Assembly: GCA_029931535.1 (NCBI GenBank)
Contig: JAQPZY010001250.1
Location: forward strand, 1,116,001 to 1,180,000
DNA: 64,000 nucleotides
Source of the DNA: Margaritifera margaritifera
Taxonomy: Eukaryota; Mollusca; Bivalvia; Unionida; Margaritiferidae
Reading direction: 5' to 3'
Part shown: positions 1-12,838 of the stretch, in pieces
Layout: every line of letters starts with the position of its first letter
Position numbering within the stretch: position 1 is the first letter of the stretch
Notes under the pieces: generated by a model
Told to the model about the DNA's origin: nothing
The model's database searches: none
What the model saw: the letters and a program-made list of their open reading frames with translations, nothing else
Program-made: the position numbers and the translations under genes

Positions 1-462
1 GAGCTCGCCCTCAAGACTGAAGAAAAACGATGCAGTTTGGACATGATATCGATGAATAAGCAATCAATATATTTGTATGGTTTCATAAAGTAAATACTGT
101 AAGTATTACATGAATAGTATGGTTACTCGAAGTCGCAAAAAGCACATACTTATATTTATAATGTTTCCACAAAATCTGAATCTAAAAACTTTCAATACCT
201 TATATCATTTCAAGTTGAAAAGACCAATCCTTGCATTGTCTAACATGAGTATCAAGTCCATTTACATGACAACAATTAAAACAATGTTTGTTGAAGGCAG
301 GGATTATAAATTACAACAATTAATGATTGGCATCTATTTCAATCACCCTTTATAGTGATATAAACTGAGAAACAGAAACATTGAAAGAATAGAAAACATG
401 TGAACATACTGATCAAATTATAACTGATGCACGTGCAAAGGTGGAGGCGAATGCGTGGGCCA

Positions 463-463
463 C

Positions 464-502
<39 letters not shown>
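463..502. repeat. (ATT)n microsatellite
   Basis: About 13 uninterrupted ATT units. On the minus strand it gives a poly-Asn artefact reading frame, which is not a gene. Confidence 0.95.
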
Positions 503-503
<1 letters not shown>

Positions 504-1328
504 TAAAGATGAGCAATCCAATTAAAGTAACAAACAGTGAGTCTGTGAAGAGGAGGTAAATTTAATTTAGATGAAATTAAAATGGACGTATAATATGACA
601 GTTAGAATGTCACAGTATAGTTACGTAGTCTTGTTTTTTAATGATTTAAAAGTTAATTAAATTGTCTTAGAAATGATATAAGGTTCTTTCAGATCTTTCA
701 TATTGTATGATGTATATCTTCACATTTTATACTAAGATTGCAACTCAACGTATAAAATGACAGCAGGCACAGAATTTAATAAAATATTGTATGGAAAATT
801 TGAGTAACATTTACACCAAATTTACTAGTGCAATACAAATACTATTAAAATTTCCTAATTCAGGACACAAATAGTGCTTTCATCATCAGACACAGTTACA
901 CATGTCTGCAATATTGGTAACTCGTTAAAACATTTGATTGTGTCAGTCTTGGTGACATTCAAATCGACTACATGCCAGGTACGTCAAATGAGAGACAGAG
1001 ACCCTAGATATGCAGGGCTTGTAATAAAATGTATATCATGCAATACGTGTAATTACTCTAAAGTGATAACTCTGTCTAAATGCAGTACTTGTAATTACTG
1101 TAAAGTGATAACATTGTATACCATGCAGTAATGTTGTTACGGTAAAATGACAACACTGTATAACATGTACATAACTGTACCTAACTGCACAAATTAAATA
1201 AATAGGTCCGTCTAGATGTAATAAGTAATTTCATTATCAGAGACAATTACACATATCAGAAAATGTTGTAACACGTATAAGGAATGATTGGTTACATCAT
1301 ATTGCCATTCGAGTTGACTACATAATTC

Positions 1329-1332
<4 letters not shown>

Positions 1333-1391
<59 letters not shown>
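1333..1391. repeat. (GA)n microsatellite
   Basis: About 29 perfect GA dinucleotides. Confidence 0.95.
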
Positions 1392-1396
<5 letters not shown>

Positions 1397-1945
1397 TGAA
1401 TCTATTTGCAATAATTTAAACCTTTCAAAACTTAAAGAGCTCATTGGTACGATGCATTTTTCAACTTGAACTTCCTTGTCACGAAAAAAGAAATAATTAA
1501 AACATCGGTCTATGTTAGCCACACTATCCAAATTTCCAACTACAGCGATATGTATGTGCAGTCACAGATTAAAGGTAATGTCGACAGAATTTCAGATGGA
1601 AAATATTGAATGATAATCATATACATGTGCAAGTCTGTGCATCATTACTGTTAATTAAATCGTATGCAGTTGAAAAATATCCCTCTGAGCAGCATACAAA
1701 TAACAATATTAAGTGTTCTTTTATTAAAATCCGTCTTATATGCATCTTTAGCGTTTGGTTTCCAGTATGATTAACACAGATCAATTTCGTTAACTAGACA
1801 ACGGCGCTTCACAGGCAGTTTAAATAGATATTTCTTGTATATTAATATATTCTTAGGAAAAATATGGATGCAAAATAAATATCATCCACTCCAAATCATA
1901 GGGATATTCGAATAAATTGTTTAGCGCCCATCACTAAAGATTTCA

Positions 1946-2143
1946 CTCTCCTTGATTCAGTAGTTAGTGTGCCGGACTCGCGACCGAAATGGTGCGATTT
2001 TGAATTCTAGCATCGGATCAGCCTGGGTCGGCTACCGTAGTGTGTCATTGGGCAAGGCACTTTACTGCAAATGCCTCGGAACTAAGTAATCTATTTGTGT
2101 TGTTGTTCCATAAAACATCAAACCAAGCCAAACCACCCAAAAT
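1946..2143 (+). mobile_element. tRNA-derived SINE
   Basis: The 5' part reads like a degenerate tRNA: an A-box-like stretch (cagtagttagtgtgccgg) is followed about 35 bp later by a B-box-like stretch (attttgaattcta). A core containing cagcctgggtcggct and gggcaaggcactttact follows. A tail of repeated aaaccaagccaaacca ends the element. The same core occurs inverted at 43270-43395, which supports a dispersed family. It is a non-coding, non-autonomous retroposon that would depend on a LINE partner. Boundaries are approximate and I found no clear target-site duplication. Confidence 0.65.
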
Positions 2144-3724
2144 TGTCATTTGAATATACCGACATATGAAAACAATAATAACTAATCCTTCAAATGAGAA
2201 ATCGATTAGGACACGTTCTATCTGAATTACTGTAGTAGACATAAATTACAAAATCGGAGTCAACGTGGAACAAAATTGCTTCGAAGCAAAAACAACTATA
2301 GTCTAGACTCTTTTTTAATATTTCTTACAGAGTATTAGCATATTTACCTTTTATCTTTTATCTTGTTGTACTACATCTTTACATTTATTTGGAAGAGTCT
2401 TTGCAATTCTTTATTTTTCATTACTTTAAACTTACCTTTTCATCGGCACCATATAGCTAGTATCATGCTGACATGCACTTCAGCCACATATATACCTACC
2501 TACCTACAAACATACATACTTTCCTGTTTTGAAGCCACTGTGGGAAATAGAAATAGAGGTCTTTTGAGACAGGTGACTGCTGAATATAGGTTCAATTCTT
2601 CTAAATTTGTTTTGTTGGGACCGTGACAAGTTACCTCTTTAGACAGATGATTGACGTTTAAGGTAAGTTCGACTGTAATTTACATGTCAATTTTACAGTA
2701 AAGCCAGAATAATGTCATGGCCTACGGTAATGATTTTGTCTGCGGGCACTATCGCTTTATCCTGCTGTCGTTACGATATATGCCTACCAATATTGTATTG
2801 GCATGTAGCTGTCTATGAATATGTCCATTAGAACTGGAGATTGTATTACGTGGAGTACTTGCAGTGGAACGTGTTGCATGAATATGGCCAGTAGAACTGG
2901 AGATTGGATTAAGTGGAGCACTTGCAATGGAATATGTCTGTGAAAACACTCAAAAGATAATAGAAGTTTCCCTCGCTTTTATGGTGTTTTGGAGGTCAGT
3001 GATGTTCCTCTGTATCAAAAACGTCAGACTATAGATTTGTATGCAAGCGCAATAAAGAAATAATGATCAAACCAAACCAAATCAGTAAATGATAAAATCG
3101 ATCAAAAACTTCCATCGACATTGTACTCAGGCCCTGTCATGGCTGTGTATTTATCACCGATAATTTTAACAACGGGCTACATTTCTCCGCCTATAGAATA
3201 AATTTAATTTTACCTTTCAAAACCGAATAAGCTGCTGATAACTTTGATGCATCCTGAATCGTTGATTTTACTAGTCATAACTAAAAACGAAAAATTAGAA
3301 ATGAAAAATTGGTCTCTTCAAGAAGTGGTTTATCCACACCGTCAATACTGTTAATTACTGGCGGCGTTGAACAAAATAAATTGTATTATCTAACGCGTAC
3401 AAGTTGTAACAGATGACTGATTGTGTGTTTTACGATAACGCAACACAAGTAGATTGTTTATAGCCGAGGCAATTGGAATAAGGTAACTTGCCCATTACGG
3501 TTGCCATGTTGTGTCCTTATTTTTTTCCAAAGCAACACTAGGGGCATGAGAGGAAATTTAATATTAAAAATGTCCATAGGTTGAACATGATGGGCCGATA
3601 TGCCGCAAAAGGAAAATATAATGTTAAGAATTACACATCTATGTTTGAAAACAATTTCAGGGACAAAGGAAACGTATTGTTAAAATTATACATAGGTTGA
3701 GGATACACTTGGAATGTCCATCAC
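2144..3724. other. No gene seen
   Basis: Only short frames without recognisable domains. A possible SINE tail (atcaaaccaaaccaaatcag) ends near 3086. A two-copy tandem repeat at 2815-2941 is listed separately. Confidence 0.5.
2815..2941. repeat. Two-copy ~63-bp tandem repeat
   Basis: Two adjacent imperfect copies, each beginning gaatatg and containing gtagaactggagattg-like and gtggagtacttgca-like segments. The minus strand is open through both copies, so the encoded peptide also repeats, but no family is recognisable and I do not call a gene. Confidence 0.7.
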
Positions 3725-3895
3725 TCAAACATGCTGATCAGCACCCACACCTTCTGACCAGCACCTACGACCTCCTGTTCAACACCCATGCCCACTGATC
3801 AACACACAGAACTACTGACCAGCACCCACTCTTGTTAATCAATATCTAGTGTTACTGACTAACATTCACACCTACTGACCATCACCCACTCAGAC
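3725..3895. repeat. Degenerate ~24-bp minisatellite
   Basis: About seven diverged units of the form ctactgaccagcacccacac, with spacing near 24 bp and drift in every copy. Confidence 0.75.
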
Positions 3896-4473
3896 TCACA
3901 TAAAGGGTAGTATATAAAAAGGGGAAGTGAAATAGAAGCAAAACCCCTTATAAACAAAACTAAAATTTGCCCTACTATCCATATCCGCTATAACTTACAT
4001 GTCATCTCCTTATAAACAAAGCTTAAGAAAATCCCCCTACCACCCCTATAATCCCCATAACCATAGAAGTGAGGTGCAAGGAGGGAAAATAGTAGGAATA
4101 TACACACATGCACACATACATACTTATATACTATTATACATGGATTGAAAGTAGAGAAACGGGTAGGAGTGTTCATATATACACAAACATACTATCACCA
4201 CTGGAAAGATTAGGAATATGTATACACATACACACAGACATACTGATATGTTATCATACAAATCAGAAGGGTAAAGAAAGGTGTATGCTTTTGTTGTGAA
4301 AGACAAAAGACACACAAATATACAAACATACACACATAAAAGCATAGATTTTGGCAATGCTTTAGTAATATCTGTACTTCTGAGAGATCTGGCTGGCCCT
4401 GAAAAAGACTGTTGGGGGTGGGGGTATGGTGGGTGTAACCAAAACTGATTAACGTTAACCCCACCTCTTCACA

Positions 4474-5119
4474 AGAAAAGCATTCTCAAGTTAGTTTTTT
4501 CATACTAACTAATGAAATACATGGATCAGGTCAACAACCAAAAAAAAACGTTCCTATATATACAAGAAATGACCTGTGCTCACCATATGAATATATAGGG
4601 AACAATGACATAGATTGACTCACAAGTAACAGAACGAACTTAGAACATTCTGAGTTCATTGCAAATATACAGCTGCTGAACTTGACATTGCCGACTTTAA
4701 CAGAGAATGACAGAATTTACCATGACCATTAACTAGAGACAGAATAAACAGCTATGGGCAATGCAAAAGAAGATACTTTCCCAGAAAGTTTTTTTTCCAA
4801 GCAAAATGCAACTCACGGGGATCTTGTTGTTAGAACAAATCCTCTGCTCTACTGCTTAACCAGTACTGAAGCACATGTGATCATAAGGGTTCTCTTTGTT
4901 CAATGCACGGGCAGCCCTTGTCATATGACCAAAACCGATTTGACAAGTTTTACTGGTTAATTTGGCCAAGATTGGCCTAAAATTAGTAGAAAACTGAATG
5001 GCTATTTTAACTCATTGACTTCGATAAGTAGTAAATAAAAGGGACGGGAAGTTAAAGACTCCTAACATGCAATATTATGGGACACTTTAAAAATAAAATT
5101 AAACATACTACCTCTATTA
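4474..5119 (-). repeat. Putative 3' LTR of decayed Gypsy (direct repeat copy 1)
   Basis: Closely similar along its length to 8101-8780. Both copies start agaaaa...ctcaagttagttttt and end aattaaacat..tacctctatta. Shared landmarks include atagattgactcaca, tcttgttgttag and tgggacactttaaaaa. Confidence 0.75.
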
Positions 5120-5332
5120 TATTCTCCCTCACAAATGTCATCCTGACATTTGAAATAAAACCCAATTATGTTAGAACTAAGAGATTCAATTTCATCTGAG
5201 ATTTAAGAAAGAGTTAAGGTGTAAAGGTTTCAATAATAAAATCTTCTATTCAGTCGTTCAAGACTGTTCAATATTTTTTAACAGAGCATTTCCTATCTGA
5301 TCTTGACTGAGGGAAAACACAAAAGTCTGAGC

Positions 5333-6110
5333 CAGTAGCTAAAGGCAATCAAATTTTTTGTAGCCAAGTACCACATTTGTAGCCAAGTACCACATTACCA
5401 CATCTCGACCACATTTGCCGTCATCTGCGATACTACAAAAATCAACAGACTGCATCTCAAGTGGTTGTTTAGTCACGATATTTACCAAGGAAACGACAAA
5501 GTTCATCATGGTTGGTTGGAGTTGGCCATTCAAGTACTTTTGTACCTATCCTAGATCACCTGCCAAACCTCTGGACGAAACCACATATCCAACATATTTT
5601 ACCTTTGTCTGAAAGAACCTGCATTTCTTTGGCGAAAGTTTGAGCCCAAACATTTCGAGTCGTTCAAAAACTTTTTCAATTTGTCAGCGAGTTCTTTGTA
5701 AAAATTTGAAAAATAAAACGACACGACAAACAATGATAGCGTCAAGAAAAATCACGCAATTGGTATGGTTAAGCCCTTCAAAACAATTTTCCACCAAACG
5801 TTGATAAACTTGTGGATTTGTTGTTATTCCTCCTAAAATCATCCTATTAAATTTAAAGAATCCTAAGGGGCCTACTATGAATGCTGTTCTCTGTCTATGC
5901 TCCTCTGCTATTTCAACCTGGTAGTAATAACTAATCATATCAAAAACAGAGAAACAGAGAGTTGTAGAAGCTATCGATGATTGCTGATACTTACGATCCG
6001 GTGTCTAGCAGACTGTTGCATTGCCTACCATTAATGTAAACGTCCATTTCAATGCCTTTTCCAACTAATAAAGATTCGCAGTCGGTGCTGTGCCTTAATG
6101 AGCTTGTCGA
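5333..6110 (-). pseudogene. Ty3/Gypsy pol remnant: protease and reverse transcriptase
   Basis: Reading the minus strand from the right, about 6105-5995 gives a protease segment ending in LLDTGS, the retroviral-type aspartic protease active site. After an internal deletion, 5938-5684 gives RT: the segment has YYQVEIAEEHRQRTAF, then a degenerate form of the usual MPFGLTNAPATYQRLM stretch, then CVIFLDAIIV, where the usual catalytic LDDI has become LDAI. Further on, 5630-5340 resembles the RT/RNase H connection (KVKYVGYVVS, NGQLQPTMMNFVVSL) with stops and frameshifts. Part of RT between the protease and the YYQVEIA segment is missing. The lineage differs from the intact element at 51812-58844. 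The copy is dead. Confidence 0.8.
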
Positions 6111-6202
6111 CCGCCCTTTGAAGAAGGCTGACTGAAGTTTAAACGCTTATGGTCTAAGCGTACCCTACACCTATACTACAAGTGACCAGGTTGACTACAT
6201 CT

Positions 6203-6890
6203 TCAACATATTGGTTCTGGGTTTTTTTCCACCAGTTCTGCTACCTTAAAGTCTTGTAGACCCTGTTTCTCCGGTCTTCTAGACCCATCGTGTGTTGTTT
6301 CTGCCTTGTAAATCACCTTGTCCTTAAAGTAATTCATCTGTCCCTGTATGTTATCTACCTTAGAAGAGAGACTTGCTATCCTAGTCTTCAATTCGTTCGA
6401 CTGCCCTTCTGTTTCTACTGCTTTTACCTTACTATTTGCCTTTCCAGCATTCTTTCCGCCAACATTCGTCGGTTTCCTTTCCTGAATCTTGAACTACTCG
6501 TGCACAACATTTCTCATTTCAGTAAGGACTAGATCACATTATGTAATGGTGTCATACTTGTGTCCTGTTATATCTCTTAGATGTTGCTTGAAACCTGTCC
6601 AGAACGTAGTACGCAACATTTCAGGTACTCAGTAATGAGAAACCAGACCTTTCTTTTTAGCCTTGTCCATCAGATCTTCTAATCTGCAAGCCCATGACAC
6701 CACATCATGTTCTCTTTGACTTGCAACGTAGAATTCATCCATCAAATGTGCTGCATCCTCTACAGTCCCATAAAACGTATCCAACTTCTCTAACAAATGT
6801 TTAACGCTAGTTTCCGGCCCCAATCTCACTGCAACCTTTCTTGCTTCTTCGCTCAAAGAGGGTGGGGTACAGTCTTAGCTAATATGAGTG
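6203..6890 (-). pseudogene. Ty3/Gypsy gag remnant
   Basis: The minus-strand frame 6856-6629 contains KVAVRLGPETSVKHLLEKLD, then a segment with FYGTVEDA and then CRLEDLMDKAKKKG. From recall this is the pattern of gag proteins of Gypsy elements common in molluscan genomes. The frame 6391-6203 (SSKVDNIQGQMNYF and a Lys/Glu-rich tail) is in the right place for the gag C-terminus, but I could not find a CCHC zinc knuckle. It lies just upstream of the protease fragment, as gag should. Stops and frameshifts separate the pieces. Confidence 0.7.
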
Positions 6891-8100
6891 GTAGCGGTAC
6901 AGGGATGGGTGAAAAGGATGAGAACAAGTCAAGAGGAAAACTAAACAGGTTAATTAGGTGGTTGGATTTTTGTTTGGTATGATCTCTAAGGAGGTGGGGT
7001 TGGGTACGGGATTACATACTATAGTATTATTATTTGACACCTTCAAATAAACTAACACTAATAGTCAACGGGTTCATGTCAAGAACTAACAAGAATAGAA
7101 ATATTCACCTTCATGATCAATTTTTCAAACCCGAGATAATATTTTAAACTAGTTCTCCATGATTGTTAAAGCAATATGAATTATGCCTATTGACTCAAAA
7201 TTAATCATACTTACATATCTTCATCCGGCTCCCAAAATTGCACAAAATAAAGACACTATCAAATGTACAATTTAAAGAGATAAAAAATAGTTCTGCAAAT
7301 TTCTGAACAATTCCAGCGCTGAAAGATCCTTCATCCACCATATGTTGACGGAATTCCCAATGACGTAGTTGTAAAAATTCATCAGTTCACAGTTAGAAAT
7401 GCCATACTGACCATAAGGATGCACCACATACCAGCCAAGACTCTAATCACTGGTCGGTTGATTGCCCTCGTGTACAACAAATCCAATGAATCTTTTTTGT
7501 TTTTTTCCCAGGTGATGCGTGTTATAAACGGCACAAAAGTCCGTAAAACAACACCGAGTATGAACATTAGCAGTCACAGTTGACTGATTCCACATGATTG
7601 AGGTCCCTTGGCCCGCAAGTCCCAGTACAATTCTTACTGTGGGCACATATGACTTACGGTCCTCGGCGCCTCGCACTCGTATCCTCACCTGGCGCTCCAA
7701 ATGTAACATGGGTGTGCCTGTGCGTGAGTGCGCTCATTTAACGACGGCTACACAGGAGTTCTTGCAATCAGCCTATTTATACAAAAAAAACCTGAAAATA
7801 TACATGAATTTATCGTTCATTAAAAAGAATATTTATATCATGAGCATTCTGACCCAAGTACACATTTTTTTAAATATTGATATCATATATATTCATTCTG
7901 ATTGCTTGCAATAATTCGAAATTACACGTAATCGTTAGCTTAAATGAGAGTGAGAAGTTACACGATCACGAGCAAGAAATGCATTTCATCCGTACAGTAT
8001 AATTACAAATTACTGTGAAGTTCACAGCTAATTCAAGACATGTCCTTATATCTGATCAATAATATCTACGCATTTGTATATATATAAAATTAATGTCATC

Positions 8101-8780
8101 AGAAAAACAATCTCAAGTTAGTTTTTCTTTATACTAATGAAATATATGGACCAGGTCAAAATAAACTTTCCTTTTTATACAAGAAACGGACCTGTGTACA
8201 CCAGATGAATAGATAGGGAATGATGACATAGATTGACTCACAAATAACAGAACGAACTTAGAACACACTGAATTCATTCTAAATATCAAGATGCTGAACT
8301 TGACATGCCGACTATAACAGGTTATGATAGAATGTACCATGGCCATTAACTAGAGACTGAATAAACAACTATGGGCAGTGCAAAAGAGGATACTTATCCA
8401 GAAAGGTTTTCTTTTCCAAGGAAAATACATCTTACGGGGATCTTGTTGTTAGAGCAAATCCTCTGCTCTACTGCTTAACCAGTACTGAAGCACATGTGAT
8501 CATAAGGCTCTACTGCTTAACCAGTACTGAAGCACATGTGATCATAAGGGTTCTCTTTGTTCAATGCACAGGCAGCACTTGTCATATGACCAAAACCGGT
8601 TTGACAAGTGTTACTGGTTAATTTGGCCAAGACTGGAATAACAGTAGTAGAAAACTGAGTGGCTATTTGAACTCATTGACTTTGATAAGTAGTAAATAAA
8701 AGGGACGGGAAGTTAAAGACTCCTAACATGCAATATTATGGGACACTTTAAAAATAAAATTAAACATAATACCTCTATTA
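8101..8780 (-). repeat. Putative 5' LTR of decayed Gypsy (direct repeat copy 2)
   Basis: Second copy of the repeat at 4474-5119. It carries a perfect internal 42-bp tandem duplication (8466-8507 and 8508-8549) that is absent from the first copy, so the copies have diverged by slippage as well as by substitutions. Confidence 0.75.
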
Positions 8781-9543
8781 GAAATGTAAAATTGGAAGCT
8801 TTCTAAAATTGTATCTTTCTCTCTCAGTTTTGCTTTCATATTCGAACAAAAACTTTCCTCTGGATCCATTTTATTGTCGGACATGAATTATCGGTTAAAA
8901 TTAATTTCCGTTAAATTAAAGGTTACTTTTGATGCTTTCGTAAATTATATTTCATGTATCAGTGGTAATTAAACTAATTTGGGCACTCTTTTAGTTATAT
9001 CAAATATCAATATTTGTGGTGAAATTGTTAAGAGCGTGACGCTGAAATACTTTTATAGCTAAATAGGTCTTCGAATTAGCAAGTGTTCCTGGTATCGTTA
9101 TAGAAACTTAAAAAAACAATACATTTTTCAATGTGTTTAACTACAAATGACTGTTCTGCTATAGTGACAAAAATGACCCTGGTCATGCAGAATATAAACC
9201 TATATGTTGTAACTTTGTGGGTAATAAGAAAACAAGAAACCGGATTTCATTCACTCTTAATAATTATATTCGACCTAAATACAGAATTTTCAACTTAGCT
9301 TAATTTTATGTTTTGCTATAACCAAATATCCGGTTAAATAAGGATGAAGGACGCTGAGCAGGAAGAAGACCTTCACTTTAAGGGTACTTTTTCTTTTATA
9401 ACAAGTATACGCGAAGCACAGAATGATATCACGTAAGATATAATCTCCAGTTTAATTGACAATGTATCTAGGCTTGCGTGTTGGCAGAAAAAAAAGTTTC
9501 TTTCCAATCAGCAATTGATGGTTATAGATATATTTTCTTTTCG

Positions 9544-9593
<50 letters not shown>

Positions 9594-10189
9594 TCTTGTA
9601 GTAGTGTAGCTTAGTAGTAGTGGTAGTAGTAGCAGTAGCCCCGTGCATTCGAAAAAGCGATGGGATGTTGTGATTGCTATTGAAACTGAGTTGAAATTTT
9701 AGGACAGATGATTCTTTCATCGTGACCAAACAAACATCGATTTTAATTGGTTTGGGATTTTCTATAAATGCTTTTTGGAGAAGATCATTTTCACATACTT
9801 GATAACGGTCAAGTTTCCAGTATCTCGTAAAATTGAGCAGTTTACCGGCACATTTGTCGTCTACCATATTGATGGCATTTTGGTTGTACTAAATAATGGA
9901 GGCTACATTAACTGGAAGCTCTTATTCATATAGTTTACCTTTCCTGGATGATTTCGTCGCAAAACCTCACACAGTTAAAACAAAAGAAAACTTTATTAGT
10001 TTATCTTCGATTTTAGGAAATCATAAACGAATGCTTGGTCGTTAGACTATTCCGATTAAACTTCGATTAATATTTGAGATCTCCACCCCATAATCATGTA
10101 CATACTTACTGGACATGACAAGTCGAATGCACATACTCAACTGACATGTGCACCTGAGGCAGTCCTAACCATCGGATACTTACACAAGA
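8781..10189. other. No gene seen
   Basis: AT-rich. A minus-strand frame of 119 residues (9508-9867) exists, but its C-terminus is the translation of an AAT array (9547-9593) and the rest has no recognisable motif. Confidence 0.5.
9547..9593. repeat. (AAT)n microsatellite
   Basis: About 15 AAT units, continuing into a degenerate tag/tgg-rich stretch to about 9640. Confidence 0.95.
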
Positions 10190-11861
10190 GGGTAACCAAC
10201 AACTCTAATTCCCGAGAATTTGCCGTTGACTCCCATGCTAACTACCATTTTTGACGGGTTTGAAAACTCAAGATTGTATCATCTGTACATGAAAAAAAAC
10301 AAATTCACCCATATCCTTGGACAGATATTATTTCCACTGAAGCATCTGCAGTATTTTAACGTAAGAGCTAATAACATAGATAGCGTTGACATGATGGACA
10401 TGCCTCCTATACACGGACTTAACTTGAGAGATAACAAGTTGATGGAAGTACCAAATTTGTGCAGTATTTACAAAGGAGAAACTTCATTGCCCCTGAATTA
10501 CGAGACTTGATCCTACGGAATAAACTCAATCACTCAAGTCCTCGCTGCTTGCCTCGTCTGGAAAATCTTGTTCTGACAAATAATTTTATTGCTGTTAATC
10601 CAGACAACACGTTCTCAGAGTTGCATCACTTGAGAATTCTGAATCTATATTCATGTATATTTTTCCAGAGAATGGCGTTCAACTCATCTAAACTGTAAGC
10701 GTTTACCATGCTCATATGTAGAGGATGCACACGACAAACATATTGAAGCTTTTAAATAATGTCCTAATTTACAATATCTTGATATATGCCAAAATAATAT
10801 GACTCAGTTAAATAAAACCTATATAAAAGCAATGATTGGTAATTTGTCAAGAATAAAAACTCTTCGACTGCAAAGTACAAATCCTTATAAAAACTGGCCT
10901 GGTGATCTTTTCACAGAGATGAGTCGTCTGCAACATTTAAGCCTTGCCTGAAATGTTCTCACAGAAATAAAAGCCCCAATGTTCTCAGATAATGCATCCC
11001 TTGACGTCATACATTTGAACAGAAACGAAATAACACTAATCAACGAAGCATCGTTCCCGACAAAAAGGGGGAAGAACTTAAAGTTCATTGATCTTGCACT
11101 GAATAGCTTTTTCCGGCAAATGTAATTTTTATTGGTTTATACATTGGATAAAGTCGAAAAAAGTTAAAGTCAGAGACTTCCCGAAAACATACGTATGTAA
11201 AACTCCAGAGTCCATGAAAGACAATCTCTTCTCAATTACAACCCTACATATTGAGAATGCAACCCAATTCCTATATATGTTATAATAGTGGCTTATGTAG
11301 GAAGATTTCTTTTGCTTATAGTGATATAGATAACACTTCTGTATCGGTATCACTGGAACATTCGTTACTATATGTATCTGTTGAGAAACAAAAAAGACAT
11401 TATGAAACAATTAGAACAAGTTCAAAATCGTTTTCGTATTTGATGCTTTTGTCGCCTATCATCATTCCGACGAGGAATGAATGGAAGAAAACCTACTACA
11501 CATTCTGGAAACACAGGAAGGCTTTAGGCGTTACATTTATGACAGAGATTTCGAGCCTGGACGATACATCGTCGATAACATTATTGAGAGGTATAGAGAA
11601 AGTCGTTTCGTCCTCTTGTTTGTATCTAATGAGTTTATGGCCAGTACCTGGAGTATGTTTGAACTGAAGTTGGCGCAAACTCATGCATTGGATGAGCAGA
11701 AGGATAACATGATAGTCATTCTTATGGAACATCTGGAGAACAAACATGTAAGCAAAGAACATAAGGTCCTGTTGAACTCTGCCATAGATTTAGTTTGGAC
11801 TGAAGAAGAAAGAGGAAAGCAAATACTTTATGATAAATTTATAGGCATATTCAAACGTTAG
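10190..11861 (+). pseudogene. Toll-like receptor pseudogene (LRRs, transmembrane segment, TIR domain)
   Basis: The order of a Toll-like receptor can be followed through several frame changes. LRRs run from 10215 to about 11120 (for example LHHLRILNLYS, LQYLDICQNNM, LQHLSLA and LKFIDLALNSF). A hydrophobic segment at about 11275-11330 is followed by a basic/aromatic juxtamembrane stretch (YRYHWNIRYYMYLLRNKK) typical of TLRs. A TIR domain follows: box 1 FDAFVAYHHSDEE at 11439-11477, RDFEPGRYIVDNI of box 2, and FELKLAQ before the end at 11861. Lesions include an in-frame TGA at 11478-11480 right after box 1, a stop in the membrane segment, and several frameshifts in the LRRs. In a functional gene the product would be a membrane receptor of innate immunity. 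No start codon or signal peptide is visible, so the 5' end is lost or in another exon. Confidence 0.85.
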
Positions 11862-12767
11862 ATATGTAAGTACATATTAGACTTTTTTAGAAAGTTTGTG
11901 ACGAATATAAATAGCATGCATTTTAGACTGTCAAGCAATCGGATTAAGAAATATAACATAATATTCTAAAGAACATCTACTGGGCGCAGAACAATGGATC
12001 TCAGGTCAGGTATATATTTATGCAAGCAGACAAGAAATTAATGATTTATCCCAGCCTGAGTACATTGTCTTACCTGAGGCCATATACCTTATTGGCTTTT
12101 CGTCTGATAGAATGTACAATAAATTGTCTTTAATCAAGTAAGTTGAATTCTTTTTGATAATGCTGACAAATAAGTTTTGACAGTCCTTATAAAATTCGAA
12201 AACTCCACTTATATGTTAGTTTAAACTTGTCATAATGTCAAAGACATTGGCCTTTACTTAAAAAACTAATAAGTCATTGTGTTCATGAAGCCTAGAACAT
12301 AAAAAGAGACTGAAAATGAATGCGTTAATGTTCACGAGTCTTTAATACGCGAATCGTGCATTTCTTTTTCTTTTCTTCGTTTCTGTGGGTACCGGACTAA
12401 ATCTCTCAATTTTATGTGATTCCTTTTTTTTTAATTAGGGAAGAATTGATAATGTGACGTCATATAGCTACATATTATATAAACAATAGAAAACTCAGGA
12501 TAATTTGAAACTGTTTACACTTACACAGCATTGAGCTGGATGGGTGTCATTAAGGTTACATTGTCTTGATTCGTGTGTTTTTACCTTTTTTTTCCTACCT
12601 ACGGTCGAAAGCTAACTCTACATTGTCTAACATTTTAAAGTCGTGTATCATCTTTTTATTAGTATGTTTAAACTATATAAAATAATGACTAAACCTCAAC
12701 CTTCAAAATCTTCAAAATTTTCATTAAATGTGTTCTCCCCTTGCTCACGAAGGAGGATATCTCCAGT

Positions 12768-12838
<71 letters not shown>

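Larger units (their letters stand above)
1..1945. other. No gene seen; AT-rich DNA with two microsatellites
   Basis: I see no supported coding region on either strand. Open frames here are short, without recognisable motifs, and low in complexity. An ATT array and a GA array lie inside and are listed separately. Confidence 0.6.
4474..8780 (-). mobile_element. Decayed Ty3/Gypsy LTR retrotransposon with putative LTRs
   Basis: A gag-like, protease and RT series is read on the minus strand between two direct copies of a ~650-bp sequence (4474-5119 and 8101-8780). Just outside the right edge of the lower copy, on the minus strand, lies a purine run (gagggagaa), where a polypurine tract is expected. 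The order gag, protease, RT fits Ty3/Gypsy. The internal part is only ~3 kb, so most of pol (RNase H, integrase) is lost. Neither repeat has clean TG...CA ends, and a primer-site-like sequence (7682-7699) is 400 bp from the upper repeat. Assigning the repeats as LTRs of this element is therefore an inference. Confidence 0.5.

Noticed and set aside
3725..3895. Possible CRISPR-like array of short repeats
   Set aside because: Units are degenerate and contiguous with no spacers, in a eukaryotic context. It is an ordinary minisatellite.
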